DNA of 64,000 bases. It comes from Xiphias gladius. Its lineage: Eukaryota > Chordata > Actinopteri > Istiophoriformes > Xiphiidae. Below the pieces are notes generated by a model. That model saw only the letters and a list, made by a program, of their open reading frames with translations, was not told where the DNA came from and searched no databases. Below are positions 26,260 through 39,296 of this stretch, one piece after another (within the stretch, counting starts at the first letter, position 1; each line of letters starts with the position of its first letter). The stretch spans positions 25,069,829 to 25,133,828 of the forward strand of contig NC_053418.1 of NCBI RefSeq assembly GCF_016859285.1, read 5' to 3'. A program made the position numbers and the translations under genes.

Positions 26260-26510
26260 AATTACTCCATGTTGATTTAGCTGTCACTGGGGGCATGTGT
26301 TCGAGCATGATTTATAGAGCGCCCGTCTGGTGCCAGTTGACTCGCGATAAATTGCACAATATTCCGAAAGGCTCATTTGCTTAGCGCTACATTAGGGGGC
26401 CGATGATTGCTACACAAAGCCATGTAAATGAGTTCTGAGAGGGGCCCCATCACTCAACATGTCATGTAGCCAATCCCATTATTATTTATGACTGGGAGCT
26501 GGGCCGTGTT
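26260..26510. promoter_or_regulatory. Candidate conserved non-coding element
   Basis: A dense, repeat-free block with the C/EBP-type palindrome ATTGCACAAT (26351-26360), ATGATTTATAGAGCGCC, GCGCTACATTAGGGGG and CATGTAAATGAG. No open frame or splice logic. Confidence 0.33.
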
Positions 26511-26564
26511 TCCTCAGAGGCCAAGCGAGGCTCATATGTGTGCTGTGACAACTCCGCTGTGCCT

Positions 26565-26568
<4 letters not shown>

Positions 26569-26645
<77 letters not shown>

Positions 26646-26646
26646 T
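26569..26646. repeat. (GT)n microsatellite followed by (GA)n
   Basis: About 32 GT units turning into GAGAGAGAGAGAG. Confidence 0.96.
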
Positions 26647-26854
26647 GAGTGTGTGATAAAGGACATATCTGTGTGCTGAGCAGGAAGGAGCCAGGCTGTC
26701 TGTGTTATCTGCTGGAGGGTGAAGATTAAAAGATGATGATGATTGTACATGGGGAGATGGAAAGATGACCAACTAACTTGTTCAATCTTCCTCTTTTTCC
26801 CTCTTTTAGGCTCTTTGTCTGTTTTCATCTCACTCTCGTACACACACAGGCAAA

Positions 26855-26855
<1 letters not shown>

Positions 26856-26904
<49 letters not shown>
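26856..26904. repeat. (CA)n microsatellite
   Basis: About 24 CA units, opposite in strand to the GT array 210 bp to the left. Confidence 0.96.
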
Positions 26905-26906
<2 letters not shown>

Positions 26907-27215
26907 GAGACTTTTAAAGGCAATAAATCCAGAGATGTCCCCAAACAAAAGCCTCTTCAGTGCACAGACAATGGAGGAGATCAGTGCAGTTCGTTGTGTT
27001 TATTCTCTCTTATCTCCACCATGTCATGGCCAGCGTGGAGAGTGGCCCAGGCCTGGGCCTACAGTATTTGGCCTTTTTCATGGCCGCTCAGACATGTCAT
27101 AACACTGCTACTTACATTCACTGCTGTCAAACATGTCAGCTCTCCAAACCATAACAAAGATAACAGAGGCTCTGCTCTCAGATCCATCGCTCAGCAAGTG
27201 GATATCTGCTTGTGT

Positions 27216-27229
27216 CTGTGTGTGTGTGA

Positions 27230-27290
<61 letters not shown>
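27216..27290. repeat. (GT)n microsatellite
   Basis: About 33 GT units with a GTGAATG interruption. Confidence 0.95.
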
Positions 27291-27293
<3 letters not shown>

Positions 27294-27405
27294 ACATTAC
27301 AGCTGAGCTGTTATTTGATCACAACGGTGATCTAAGTGTCTGTGGTGATTAGGTGTAATCTGCTTTCCAGGGCTGTGATCTATGGTCTGCAGCTGGATGG
27401 GGAGG

Positions 27406-27408
<3 letters not shown>

Positions 27409-27498
<90 letters not shown>
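27409..27498. repeat. (GT)n microsatellite
   Basis: About 44 pure GT units. Confidence 0.97.
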
Positions 27499-27499
<1 letters not shown>

Positions 27500-27839
27500 C
27501 AAAGAGGCAGGCAGAAATGACAACAGTAGACAGAACAGTAGAAAGTTAAGCTTCTTAAAACAATATATAGTTAGTTAACAGCTGATCACTAAACACCATG
27601 TAAGACTATATGTGTAAATACTATACATTAACCCTGACACTCTTTCATTATTGTGCAATATTATCCAGGACATACTGTATTTACTATGATCATGGACAAC
27701 TACATATAATGTTGACCTATGTTAGCATATGGCTGAATGAATCCCAGACTGTCTACAAAATCTTAAATGTCGCTCACGCTTTCAGTGATCCCTATAGAAC
27801 TAGAATGGCACTCAGATAGATATCTGATATAGCGGATAT

Positions 27840-28010
27840 CTAGAACGCAGATATCCGCCAAGGCCAATGTCAAACAGCATACACCAGACTTCGGAAAAAA
27901 AATTCAAATTCATAGTAAACGATCCATTCCTCCACCAAGTTCAGTGCAAATCGGTTCAGTCCTTTTTGCGTAATCCTGCTGACAAATAAACAAACAAACA
28001 GACAAAAAAA
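27840..28010. repeat. Dispersed repeat ending in (AAAC)n
   Basis: CAAATCGGTTCAGTCCTTTT, then TGCGTAATCCTGCTGACAAA, then an ACAAACAAACAG tail. This is a common fish retroposon 3' end with a simple-repeat tail, as expected of a LINE or its SINE partner. Family name not assigned. Confidence 0.65.
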
Positions 28011-28238
28011 CACAACCTTCTTGGAGGTAATAAACAGCTAACAGTTCAGTTATACTCAATAGTGACCACTAAATTACTATTTTGGACACTTATGAATCAG
28101 AATAATTTTGGGTCATCACTGACAGGACAATACTTTTTCCTATTGTAGACAGTTTTCATGGGATTATATTGTACATAAAACTCACACTGAAAGAGTGAAT
28201 ATGATTTCAGACACAGCCCCAGTGTCTGAGCAGAGATG

Positions 28239-28415
28239 TTTCACAGCAGACATTATGACTTGTCATAGCAGTGAAAAGTCCAGGTGAAACAAATTGAAAC
28301 ATGCACAATACCAGCACCCTGGATTTAGCTCACCTAAAGGGAATACAGTCGTTTTTAATGTTATCAATTACACCTGTGTTTTCCTGCTATGACACACCAC
28401 AATGTCTGCTGTGAA
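28239..28415. mobile_element. Short terminal-inverted-repeat element (MITE-like), copy 1
   Basis: Begins TTCACAGCAGACATTATGAC and ends with its imperfect complement CACAATGTCTGCTGTGAA. The inner arms TTGTCATAGCAG and CTGCTATGAC also pair, and CCAGGTG pairs loosely with CACCTGTG. At 177 bp with no coding capacity it is a non-autonomous DNA element. The same arms occur at 43105-43449. Confidence 0.8.
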
Positions 28416-30060
28416 TGCATTTAGCTGACACCTTCAAGCCCCAGTTTGTGATAAGAGTAAGGCATCATTTTTGCCCCCCCCAGTCAGTTTTGGGTTTGGG
28501 CTGTGTACCCTCTGCTACATGGGTTATATTAGTAACATTATGGATAATACCAATACCTGTGTGCATTGTGAATATTACAACTGAGTGAGTATCAGATTTT
28601 AAAAATCAATACTACAAAAAAATTGATCCAAAAAATTGGACATATGTAGGGATTTATAATCATCTGCTAATTCGAAATATGAGCTGACAATGTTGAAAGA
28701 GGACTTTGTTTACTATAAACTGTGATAATGGTGTTGTTTCGTGGCAGGAAACAACTGTTCCTGGTAACATAAAATCTGTGTGATACCACTCTGCTCCCTT
28801 TTAAAACTCTATCTATTTTTTTCTCTCTGTAGCTCAAAAAGTGGATGAGAAAAGCCTTTCTGATGATGAAGACCCTGATATGTGGTTGAAAACTGTCTAA
28901 AAAAATTCTTCATGGACTTTGAGTTAAGAAACAAAGGTGATGAATCTTAAACATACCATAGATCCCTTTTTAAAATATTAGAAAGCAGGTACTGGGTCAC
29001 CTCTCAGCAGTGCTCTGAAATACGTTTAAATACCTTAAATATCTTCTGAATGATTGCTCATGAATCTTTGATTTCTAAAAGACAACACATTTCTCGATGC
29101 AGTTTTTGAGTTTGACACAGAGTGTGTCGTTCAGTCAATCGAAGCATCGTGAAGTCCACAGTTATCCAGAAGGAAAGAGATTGATGTTGACTATGCTCCG
29201 ACATGCATCCAGGACACTCATACCCATATATCGTCATTGACAAAAAAGGTGCATATTCTGACTGTGATATAGCATCTGAAGTGGCCTGAATGTGTATTTA
29301 TTGAATTTCCAAAATCTAAACGCAGACATTCAATCTTGACTTACTAGTAACTCACCATGCAGGTAATATTTGGTTCTGCAGATGCTAAATTCTGCTCCCA
29401 AAACTCACATAGGCAAATGCACATGCAGCTGACATCATGAGCTGCTGTGGTACTGTCTCCATCAACAGAAACATAATCTTACTCATGATCTCAGAGGAAT
29501 CTTAAGACAACTTTCATTCTCCTCTAAATGAAAGAGAGGATTGAATTTGTCGCCCACACTGATGACTGACAGTGGTTGACTCGAAGCCATGCCTACTGCT
29601 GAGGAAACTCCACAGTGCACACATGAAGGCAGAAAGAATACAACAGGTGAAATAAAGAGTGTGACGGATGTTTTGACCATTTTTGACATTTTGTTTTTCG
29701 GTGACACTGGAATCCATTTTAAGATCTGGGAAGCCAAGCTCAAAACACCTAGGGATCAACTGACCTTTCAGTTCTAGGTTAAAGGTTTGATACTTAAAAA
29801 ATAGATTTACAGTGGAGTACTACTGTAACATGAGAAGATATTCATTAGTGATAGGTATCTAAAAAAAAACGCCATTTGCTTTTAAGAGCTTGTGTACAAT
29901 TGCAGTACAGCATTTTAAGCTAATACATTTATCTACTCCATTGTCTTTCTTCCTTTTCCCTCTTTCTCTCTCTCTCTCTCTCACTTCCCTGCTCCTCTTG
30001 TGTCCTTCATTGCCTCTCCCCCTCTCCTCCTCCTCCTCCTCCTCTCCACTGGAGCTTTTT
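28416..30060. other. Non-coding stretch with one doubtful exon-like segment
   Basis: At 28807-28832 a strong pyrimidine tract and TAG precede an open frame of 23 codons (to TAA at 28900) ending DDEDPDMWLKTV. No upstream exon or recognisable protein supports it. The rest is AT-rich. Confidence 0.4.
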
Positions 30061-30759
30061 GTTTTTTAACGGATGAGTTATTGACTTAAGCAGGGCCAAT
30101 TAATCAGGGTGTAATGGGGCAGCGGGGAGGCCCAGGGAAGCCATGCATCATGGGCCAGAGATGAGCTCTGTCAGCCTGCTCATACAGCCCTCCTCAATCA
30201 CTCCCACATTAACGGCAGGCACAGATGATGAGGAGGAGGAGGAGGAGGGAAAACGAGGAGCAGGGAGAAATGAGCATTGCAAAGGAGAAACAAGAAGGTA
30301 GGAAAAGGAAAAATCGGAGAAAAAGGGGATCGAGTGTGCAGATACGCAGTATGAATGTGAGTAGGAGTCAAACTGAGATTGTGTGAGTTTGTGAGAGACC
30401 ACACGTAGACTGTAGACTTTATATGCCACCCAAGACCATCAACACTGTGGTCTTTGGCCACTGTGTGTCTCATCTGATCTTACCTCAGGTTGCTTATGAG
30501 TATACATTTGTGTGTGGTGAGGGTGGTGTTGCCGTGTTGCGTCTATGTCAGATTAGATCAAACACTTGACTGCACTTTACACCAAAACATAGCATGCCAG
30601 AGATCCGACCAACATCACAACATACTAACAACTGACATATCTGTTGTTTCTGCATTCACACACGCACAACGCACACACACACACTTTTACCCACACGTAC
30701 ACTCACACAGTTACAGAACACTCATGATACTTGTCCTGATGAAATCTTGTTTGTTATAT

Positions 30760-31130
30760 GGAGGATGAAAAATTAGTTATTAATTCATGAATAAATAAAT
30801 ATTTTAATTAAAACATTTAAAAAATAAGTACGTAAATAAATGAAATAAAATGAATAAAAAGCACAATTGATTGAATTAATATACAAATGTTGCAATTAAT
30901 AAGGACACAGAAAAAAGCCCTTATTAATTATTCTTTTATTTAAGTCTGTTTTGTTTTTGTATCTCTACATTTATTTGTTTTTTAATTATAAAAAATTAAC
31001 ATTTTATTAGTTATTTAATTATTTTATTTATCAATTACAATATTTATTTATTTCTTATTTCAGCATTTATTCATGCATTTATTTATTTATTTATTTATTG
31101 ATTGATGAAAACATTATTTTTATTAATCAC
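30760..31130. repeat. AT-rich (AAAT/ATTT)n low-complexity region
   Basis: AAATAAAT-type words on the left half and ATTTATTT-type words on the right half give an overall inverted arrangement. No gene. Confidence 0.75.
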
Positions 31131-32769
31131 ACAGTCACCTAATGAAGCCACTTAAAAAGTTTTTGGTTCATTATATGATCCAGTGTTACTTTCTCTTAAT
31201 TTACAGGCTTTTCTCATTGGGCTACCTGTGCTTTCTTCATTATAAATAACAAACCAATTACCAATCACGTTCAGAGTCTGAGAGGGGGGGTCACGGCCAG
31301 TCAGATTTCAATAAGAGTCCACGCCCCAACTGTGCCCAACCCCACTACTGACCATCCCACCCCTTGGTAAACGCAGCACTGCAGCAGCGAGTTCATGTAA
31401 AATTCATAGCCGACAATGTCAGACCAATGTTGGTTAACTCAGTGAGTGACTTATCTGACTTCTTGTGTGTCATGTGTCAATCAGTAGCTTTAGGCCCACC
31501 AAGCAGCTGCGCGTCACATTCATAATCCTCCCCATCACGACACAGTTACATTGGAGTAATATATCCACTTAACATGCCATCCATGACATTTATCTCCTTC
31601 AGCTAGTCCTCATCTTCTTTTCTGTCTGAGACTGTCATGATGGAAGCTGAAATGTTGCATCTCAAAGTATCACTTTTTTCTCAGCAAAATCAAGGGCAGG
31701 ATGTGAAATGGAAATAAAATGTCTGCCATTTTATCCAAAGGCCCTCCTTGAACTATTAATGCATACATTTTTAATATGGATGGCCCAAATGAGAGTTGAT
31801 CTCTTGAACACTTTGCAGTGTTAGTGACATGTTTTGCCCATTGACCTTCAGTGGACCCATCTCATTTTTTCAGCTGTAAGTACAAACAAAAGTGCAAACC
31901 AGTTTACACATATACATTTCCCCTGTACTGGATCTTACAACATCCTGTCTGTGATTTATGTTATCAAGGATCAGAACTTAACACTGGGTTCCTTTGAGAA
32001 CTTTCAGCCTTGGATAGAATACTGATTTCTATAATGACTCCTGCGAAGCCAATACAGAACTTCAGCTAAGTTAAAAAAAAATATGCAAAGCACCCTCATC
32101 CCTCCCCTGGAGTGGAGGAAATCTGGTGTCTGGTGGCATCTGCAGTGTTTCTGCCTGGGGGTTAAATGAGTTTCCAAGCTAAAGCAGAGAGAAAACAGCA
32201 GAGAGAAAGTGAGAGAATTTGAAGAACAAACAACTGTCATAAATTCACTTTTCTACCTTGTCGTCTAAGTGTCTGCTAAAGCTTATCTGCTATGTATATC
32301 AGTACAAAAAATTTGCAGTATTGAGGGGAACACAGGTCTGTATGATTTCACCATAGGTGGGATAAAAAAACATGTCTTTTCATTTATTTTGTGGAAAAAC
32401 ACAAAACAGCCATGATTTTATTTTGGCATTCAGACATTTGTATAAGGTTAGAAAAAAAAAACCTAAAAGAGAACAGGAGGCAATATTTCAGTGTTGCTCC
32501 ATCTTCATTAAAAAAATATGCACACATGAAGGCGCAGGCATTGTGTCCAATGAAAGATTATAGTCACAGCGATTATCACTCCTGTGGTGTTGGCTGTTGC
32601 TTTGGCCTATTCTGAATCTGCAGCAAAAGCCTGGTTGATTATCATGTTTGCGCACCTAAGTAGCACATGACATGGCATGAGGGATCCAAAATTCATCTCA
32701 AAAATTGCTGTGCATCACACACAGAAACCCACACACATTCTCATAAAAACAGTTACTTCTCCAAACCAA

Positions 32770-32945
32770 CATAATACATTTCCTAGTCCTTAACCCAAAC
32801 GTCAACCATCACAACTGAATGCCTAAGCCCAACCCTTACCCTAACCCTAACCTAAACCTGATTCTAACCTGAACCCTAAAACCAAGTCTTAACCTTCAAA
32901 ACGCCCTTTGAAGTTATGAGGACCGGCCAAAATGTCCTCACAACA
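32770..32945. repeat. Dispersed repeat with internal telomere-like CCCTAA units
   Basis: CTTACCCTAACCCTAACCTA is followed by TGAGGACCGGCCAAAATGTC. The CCCTAA run is short and degenerate and part of a known type of fish interspersed repeat, not a telomere. Confidence 0.65.
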
Positions 32946-33162
32946 AAGTCGGACTGGCCATTTGGCCATCGGCATCGTTGGGTTGTTGGACCGTCCAAAA
33001 ATCCATAAAGTTCTTACTGACCCTGTCTCTTTACTGGCCCTCACTGTGTGCCTGTCATTCGGGGTGGACATGGGAGCGTGCTGCGTGCGTTCCGGGACTG
33101 GTCTCACTGGCCAATCACTTCCAAGTTTCAACCCTCACCGATCTGCCCCGAGCACGCATGGG

Positions 33163-33165
<3 letters not shown>

Positions 33166-33219
<54 letters not shown>
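33166..33219. repeat. (GT)n microsatellite
   Basis: About 27 GT units. Confidence 0.96.
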
Positions 33220-33223
<4 letters not shown>

Positions 33224-35700
33224 GTGTGTATCATGTCAGTTTGCATATTGGCAGGAAATGGAGCTGAGAGAGTTGATTGTGCCCTCGGATAAGGACTGAG
33301 TGACATGAGAAGAATGGTGGTGGTTGGATTTTCGCGGGATGGGGGTTGTTGTTATGGCGCCCCAGGGCAGACTGAAAGACATGTTTTGACATGTGGCCCT
33401 TAACTCCCATAATCCAGCTTGATCTGTCCGCTTTACAAAGCCAAACACCTACTGTATGTGTCAATTTACCATAACAAGCATAAACAGCAAGAAATAAACT
33501 GTTTTTACCCACATTCCACTTGATAATATTTACTAGGCTGCTTTAACTAACTGGCTGGTAGAAAACATCAGGTTCATTTTCATACAGAGAACACAAATTT
33601 TCTTTAAGGGCACTACATTTATCACAGTTAACAATAGCAAATCATCACTTTATTCATTTTGAGGAATTAATATAATTACTGTACTGTACTGTACTTTATG
33701 CCACGTCCATCATATTTATTTCAACATTGTTTCTGAGACATCATGTTTTTTCATCAATTTGCAATGGTACACGTCTCTAAAAATTACAGCACCCATGAGC
33801 CATGAACACCATTAGAATGCAGAGGAAACCAGTTAAAGGTGCAAATCAGACCTGGGGCAAATTCAATATATATATATACGGTTGCTGATTTCATCCGAAA
33901 CTGACCCAGAACCCGAAGGCCAATTCATTTAAAGTTACCCTATAGAGTTTTCTTGTAAAGTTAGTTACCAAAACACATTGTGTGCATCCTTGAGGTCTAA
34001 TAAAGGCATTGAATTAATTTCCTTTATCATAAACCATTTGCACACTAGATTTTTAAAGTATTTCAAATCCAGCAATGTTTACATCCATCTTCTTCTTCAC
34101 TGCCTTTGTTAGTGTATGGTCGCGTGTCTTAGTGTAGATAATCGGAATAGCCTGAAACCATTGACAGGGATGTGTATCATGTCTCACCCACACGCACGTG
34201 CACCAACGTTAACATGCACAACTGCACAGGGTACTATACTCTCTATTCCAGCTGTTGTTAGCAGATTCATGTAATAGAATTTTAAGCTCAGTGATTGGAT
34301 GCTTCTAACTACATTCCAGTCCGAGAGTCGTACTTGGCTTTTCTGCTTTTGTTTATACCTTTATACCAAGTTTATACCTTTGACTTTTCATCCAACACAT
34401 GCACATTTTCAAACGCAGTTTGTCATTATTTGTTGATATAATCAGGGAGAGTTTCCTGTCCAACCAAGCCCTGGAAGTACTCCAACTGCCGGTCACCCTA
34501 CCGTGTTTAAGCAGACAATGAACATGATGTGTACTTTTTGAACACTGCAATAACAAGTAGTAAAAACTTCTTGTTACAGGAAGTACAAGTGATAGTTCCA
34601 GTACCAACACAATGAACTACAGCTGAATTTAAAATGACACTGATCTTTACAGAGGTATACCGTATAATGCACCTCTAAATTATTTGCCTGCATTCAGTTT
34701 ATTTAAATGACCCCTGTGGTTTTGAGCAGCAGTGATTTCATCTAGCATTACTGTCAAAGCAGGACGGACGGTAATTCTCTATAAAAAATTTTTGACTTCT
34801 AAACTCTTTACAGGTGGCTTTCTAGGGAAATCTTAGGTAGCAGCAATCTCCAAGACTGCATTTTCTCTGTGAAAGGAAATATTAAAGTAACTGTTTCTCA
34901 TTTTGCATGAGGAGATACCAGACCTCTGTCAGGGGCCCTTGGGTGCCTTTAGCCCTAAATTTGAGAAGCAGTGGAGTGCATGAACAAGAACTGAGCAATA
35001 GCATTTGGTTAATGGCTGAGCATATACAGATAAAAGTAAAAAGACATACATACATATACACAAGTATCTACCGCCCCATCCTCCACTCCACCACCCTTCT
35101 CTCTCTCTATCTTTCCCTCTCTTTGGTAGTGCTTAATGGGTAATGTCAAGTGACACATTTAAGCGCGAGCTGTCAACCCTGTGTATGTGCTGCTGAATGG
35201 CAGAGCCACTGAACACAGGCGACAGGCGCACACACACACACGCAATCCACATACATATACTACCCTCCATTACTGTGTCACCCGAATACCGCAGAGGCCT
35301 CTGTTCAATTTGCACTCTGAAAGCATCACACACACATACACACCGACCATGGATGAGAAGTAAGTACATTCTGTCAAACAGAGGCATTTGGACATGCAGC
35401 ATTGACCTTGGCTGTTATATGGTCCCTGACAGTGTATGTGTGTATGCATTCAAGAAACATTACCTACCATTATTCCGCCCTTCTTCCTTTTTCTTTCTGT
35501 TAGTGCTCAGATCTTCTCTCTTCTCTCTGTCAGCTGTGAAGCTGTCAGCAGTGCGTCCAATGGGCGAAGAGTGAAGAGAAGAAGGAGAACAAATCTGGAA
35601 CATGATGTTCGGCGCTGTCAGAAATCTCTTCTTTGCTGACATTTGGATTTACACATCTCATTTTCCTGAGTGACAAAGTACATAAACACACACTTCAAGT
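33220..35700. other. Non-coding stretch, no gene seen
   Basis: Mixed sequence with a short ATATATATATA run near 33868. One acceptor-like site at 35515-35533 precedes a 105-nt open frame rich in Arg/Lys, but there is no partner exon or family match. Confidence 0.45.
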
Positions 35701-35728
35701 CAAGGAGCTTGGCAAGCTACGCTCCTCC

Positions 35729-35729
<1 letters not shown>

Positions 35730-35772
<43 letters not shown>
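35730..35772. repeat. (CA)n microsatellite
   Basis: About 21 CA units. Confidence 0.96.
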
Positions 35773-35774
<2 letters not shown>

Positions 35775-35929
35775 CATACATACAGCCCTTGCTCTGGCTT
35801 TTTGGATGAATTTAAGGAAGGGGAGGGGGATATGACATTTAGTCTTTGATCCATGGAGCTCTCTCTCTGTGCTGGTGATGAGTGACGAGTCAAGTGAGAT
35901 GGGGTTTTTTTTTTTTTTCATTTGGAGCA

Positions 35930-36150
35930 TTACTGACAGTGTTAATGGGGGGAGTTAGCCGCAGGCTGCCTTTGTCCTACATAGGACTTCTCTAAGACTC
36001 CCTCTAAACTGTGAGCGTACAGGAAGTGGCTTGGGCTGAGCGACAGCCAACCACTGTCCTTCATCAGCGTCTAATCTCCTCCTGCCCGCATGCGGCGCTG
36101 ACAGCTTGAATGATGAGGTGACATACACCTGTCAGCACTGAGCCTGACAC
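35930..36150. promoter_or_regulatory. Candidate conserved non-coding element
   Basis: GC-balanced, repeat-free sequence with paired CTGACAG/CTGTCAG words (TALE homeodomain-type TGACAG, four times in 36090-36165). No coding frame. Confidence 0.28.
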
Positions 36151-36816
36151 AGCCTGACAGACACAAAAACACAAGCGTGTGGGTGAACAGTTCACACACA
36201 CATATACAAGCGATTGCACAGACACAAACATAACCATAGTCATACCTACAAACACACATTACAACCAGATTTTAAACACACATCTGTCCTGACCTGTACG
36301 TGGTGTTTTTCTGCAAGTAAGTGCACAATGGTGTGTGCCTGCATGTGTGTGTTTACACTGGAAACAGTTGGAGTCGACCTGAGAGCAGAGTTTCATCTTT
36401 ATTTGCCTTATGGATTATTCCAGTTGTGTTTGACGTACTGCCTGTAAATCAGTCACAACTGTCGAGCAAACACTCCGACAGCCACAAAATCACCTGTAAG
36501 TCTATTTAGACATGCCAGGAATTTTACTTGCTGCTGAAGCTGTATACAAAGTACATAATAAAGCTGTCAAAATTATATACAGGGTGGCAGAGATCTGAAC
36601 AAGACTTGGCACAGTGAAATTTGTGGAGCGTCAGAAAAGTTGGACTGACATAATGGTTAGCTCAGATGTCAGGGCAATGTTGACATTTTATGAAAACAGG
36701 ATATCAGCCAGTCTGATATGATGAATGTTCCTCTTCTTATTACTCAGCAGACCTGACAGTCTGTAAGACCTGCAGTGACACCTGCCTCACTCTGCTTTTA
36801 ACGGTAACAATTTAAT

Positions 36817-37203
36817 GGTACTATATGTAAGCTTTTGCTATTGCTACATAGCCAACGTTAGCATTAACAGCTGTTTACTTATCAGTCTAGAAGAAACGTT
36901 GTGAGCTCAGCCTTAAACTTCATTCCTTTACTCCCCAAGAGCTGTCTCCAGTGGTGGAACGCAACGCCAATGTTAACTCTTGTTTTGTTCTATTTCTATA
37001 GAAGTTAGCGTGCTAACCAGCTAGTCTCATCTTGCAATTTCACTTTGTCTGCCCTCAGTCCAACATGAAAGGATGAAGAAGCAGCGCTGCTCAGAGGGCA
37101 TATTCTAACCTGTTGTCTTGTAACGCAACGATGGCTGAAGATCTTGGTAGGTAAAAAGCCGTTAATGTTAGTGTAGCAATAGCAAAAACTTACATATAGC
37201 ACC
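36817..37203. mobile_element. Terminal-inverted-repeat DNA element
   Basis: The left end GGTACTATATGTAAGCTTTT (36817 onwards, to about 36848) and the reverse complement of the right end (37203 back to 37172) match over about 32 bp with two differences. The core of 320 bp has no transposase, so the element is non-autonomous (MITE). Both flanks are TTTAA-like, so a target-site duplication is possible but not exact. Confidence 0.85.
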
Positions 37204-37206
37204 TTT

Positions 37207-37690
37207 AAAAGGGTCAGTTCACCCAAATTACAAAAAATATAGTTTCTATTTTTACTTTAGTGGTATGTAGCCATGCAGGTTGTTTAATTTGTCCAAACAT
37301 GATTTCATTTGTGGTACTGACAGCATTAAAAAAAAAAAAAAACATGCTGTAAGCAAGTTTTCATTTTTCAACCAAAACTATCAAACTCTGTGCATGGATG
37401 AATACCAATTTTATAATTTTGTTTAACTGAATCTTTAAATTGAGATTTTTAAAGGAGGGATCAGAAATTTTCATGACAAGTTATACTCAGCGTGTGAAAA
37501 CAATTCTATAGTATTTCTCTTCTGTGGCTCTGTAGGAGCTTCAAGTCTGAGAAAATAACCCTGATGATGTCTTGATGATGTCATCAGGGTTAAAATGCAT
37601 CCAAAATGAATGTGACAACGGGTCTTTAAGGATGCTGGGAATATTGCCTTGGTACTGTCAAACTACATTTGACATCTATGCAACAGTACA
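37207..37690. repeat. Dispersed repeat beginning GGGTCAGTTCACCCAAATTA
   Basis: The opening phrase and the internal hairpin ACCCTGATGA (37558-37567) / TCATCAGGGT (37581-37590) are familiar from fish interspersed repeats. It directly abuts the TIR element on its left. No gene. Confidence 0.6.
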
Positions 37691-39220
37691 TGGATTACAA
37701 CTACATAACTTAATAGCAATTACAGTATGAGATATCTACCATAGATATCTTGTGCTATTTTTCATTATATGAAAAAAATGCTTATATTAAACATAATGTT
37801 ACCATTATGTATGTGAATATTAAATATAGAGGCTTTTCTCAGCACACTTAGCAGTGCAAGTCCCATCTGCCACATACACATTTAAATGATCAACAGATTT
37901 CAATTTTTATGTAATCTCAGTTTTTTTTCTTTTTCTAAGTAATGCAGGAAATATTTGCCTGTTAATTCCACTCACTACTTCTACTCAGAGATGAGGCTGA
38001 TTCATTTTTCTACATGAATTGGAACACGTAAGTTTTTTTTTATTTTAGAAGTATGTATTAGTTTAAATAAAGCTAGTAAAACTTGACACTGAAGTAAATC
38101 TTTAATATTTATACTGGATGTATTGTATAACATTTACAAGTGTCCTCGGAGTGTGTTGAATAGATTATGGCTGAATACTACACAGGAACATAAATTCAAT
38201 AAAAACTAAACCTGGAAAGAGCTGGTGCATCTAATATAATCTACCACAAAAACTTTTAATCCAGCCAATATTCACAAAGTCTTTAATATAAAACAAATCA
38301 ATGACTGTTGCTTATTATCATCATTATTTAGTTGAGTGTGATAAAAAGACAGAGATGGGCCTCCATTCAGCTTGAAGGGAACACAGGACATAAATTCTGA
38401 CATGATAACACAAATGTTTTCAGATCTAACTTCCAAACAGATGTTTGCATTTGTAGTTTTTATTAAAAAATTGACTCAATGAGACAGGGTCAGTGTTCAC
38501 AGTTTGCCATTTCCCTGTGGAAGTCTATGAAACAAAGATCTGTTAACTCAGCAGAGTAACTACATTACATTGCTGCACCAGTAGACGGATAGAGGTGCCA
38601 GAATTCAGTCTGGGGACCTAAACAGTAAAAATGGGGCCAGAAGGAGATAAGAAACTAAGTACAGGAAGTTGTTGCTTTAAAGAATATCTGCAGCTTCTTC
38701 ACACCTGTTTCAGCTTAGTTTACCCATAAGACTTGCTGTAACTGGGTGCTTCAAACAGCACACCAATCAAGTCTGTCCTGGATAAACTCCACATCTTCTC
38801 TCTCAGCATCCTAGTGCAGTTATTATTTTTAATATATATATATTCTTACAAATTTAAGGCAAGCCCTTATGACCACCATTTGACTTGCAGAAATTGATCA
38901 CAGAAGCCAGGCAGGTAGATACTGCAGTGAGGTGATACATAGCTCTTCAGAGCAGCTGACTTCATCCATTTGGCCACTTAACCAGTCTCATTCATTCAAC
39001 TGCTACTGTCACATTTAGACAAGGTTTACAAAAAAATACCATTACAGTTTTTTTGTATATGGTAAGTTTCTAATCAGGTTTCCAAATAATCGTTTCTAAT
39101 CATTGCACACCAGGAAACTGAAACGCTTGAGTATGAACATCAGCTCAGTCTTACAGTCAGAGAGTAACCAGGATATTAGCCCTCTCTACCATCCATCCAT
39201 CTGTTAGCTATATATGTATG

Positions 39221-39232
<12 letters not shown>

Positions 39233-39293
<61 letters not shown>
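39233..39293. repeat. (TA)n-(GT)n compound microsatellite
   Basis: A short TATATA part precedes about 30 GT units. Confidence 0.96.

Positions 39294-39296
<3 letters not shown>

Noticed and set aside
26778..27335. 185-codon plus-strand open frame
   Set aside because: Bridges a CA and a GT array; the unique middle part shows no family resemblance.
32845..32870. Possible interstitial telomere
   Set aside because: Only about three CCCTAA-like units, embedded in a recognisable dispersed repeat with the CGGCCAAAATGTC motif.
32932..33165. Open frame before the GT array
   Set aside because: Runs into the microsatellite and shows no similarity I recognise; the start overlaps a dispersed repeat.
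35515..35639. Exon-like Arg/Lys-rich segment with an RVKRRRR stretch
   Set aside because: One acceptor-like site, but no donor, no partner exon and no recognised protein; the basic stretch comes from a GAAGAGAAGAAGGAG-type run.
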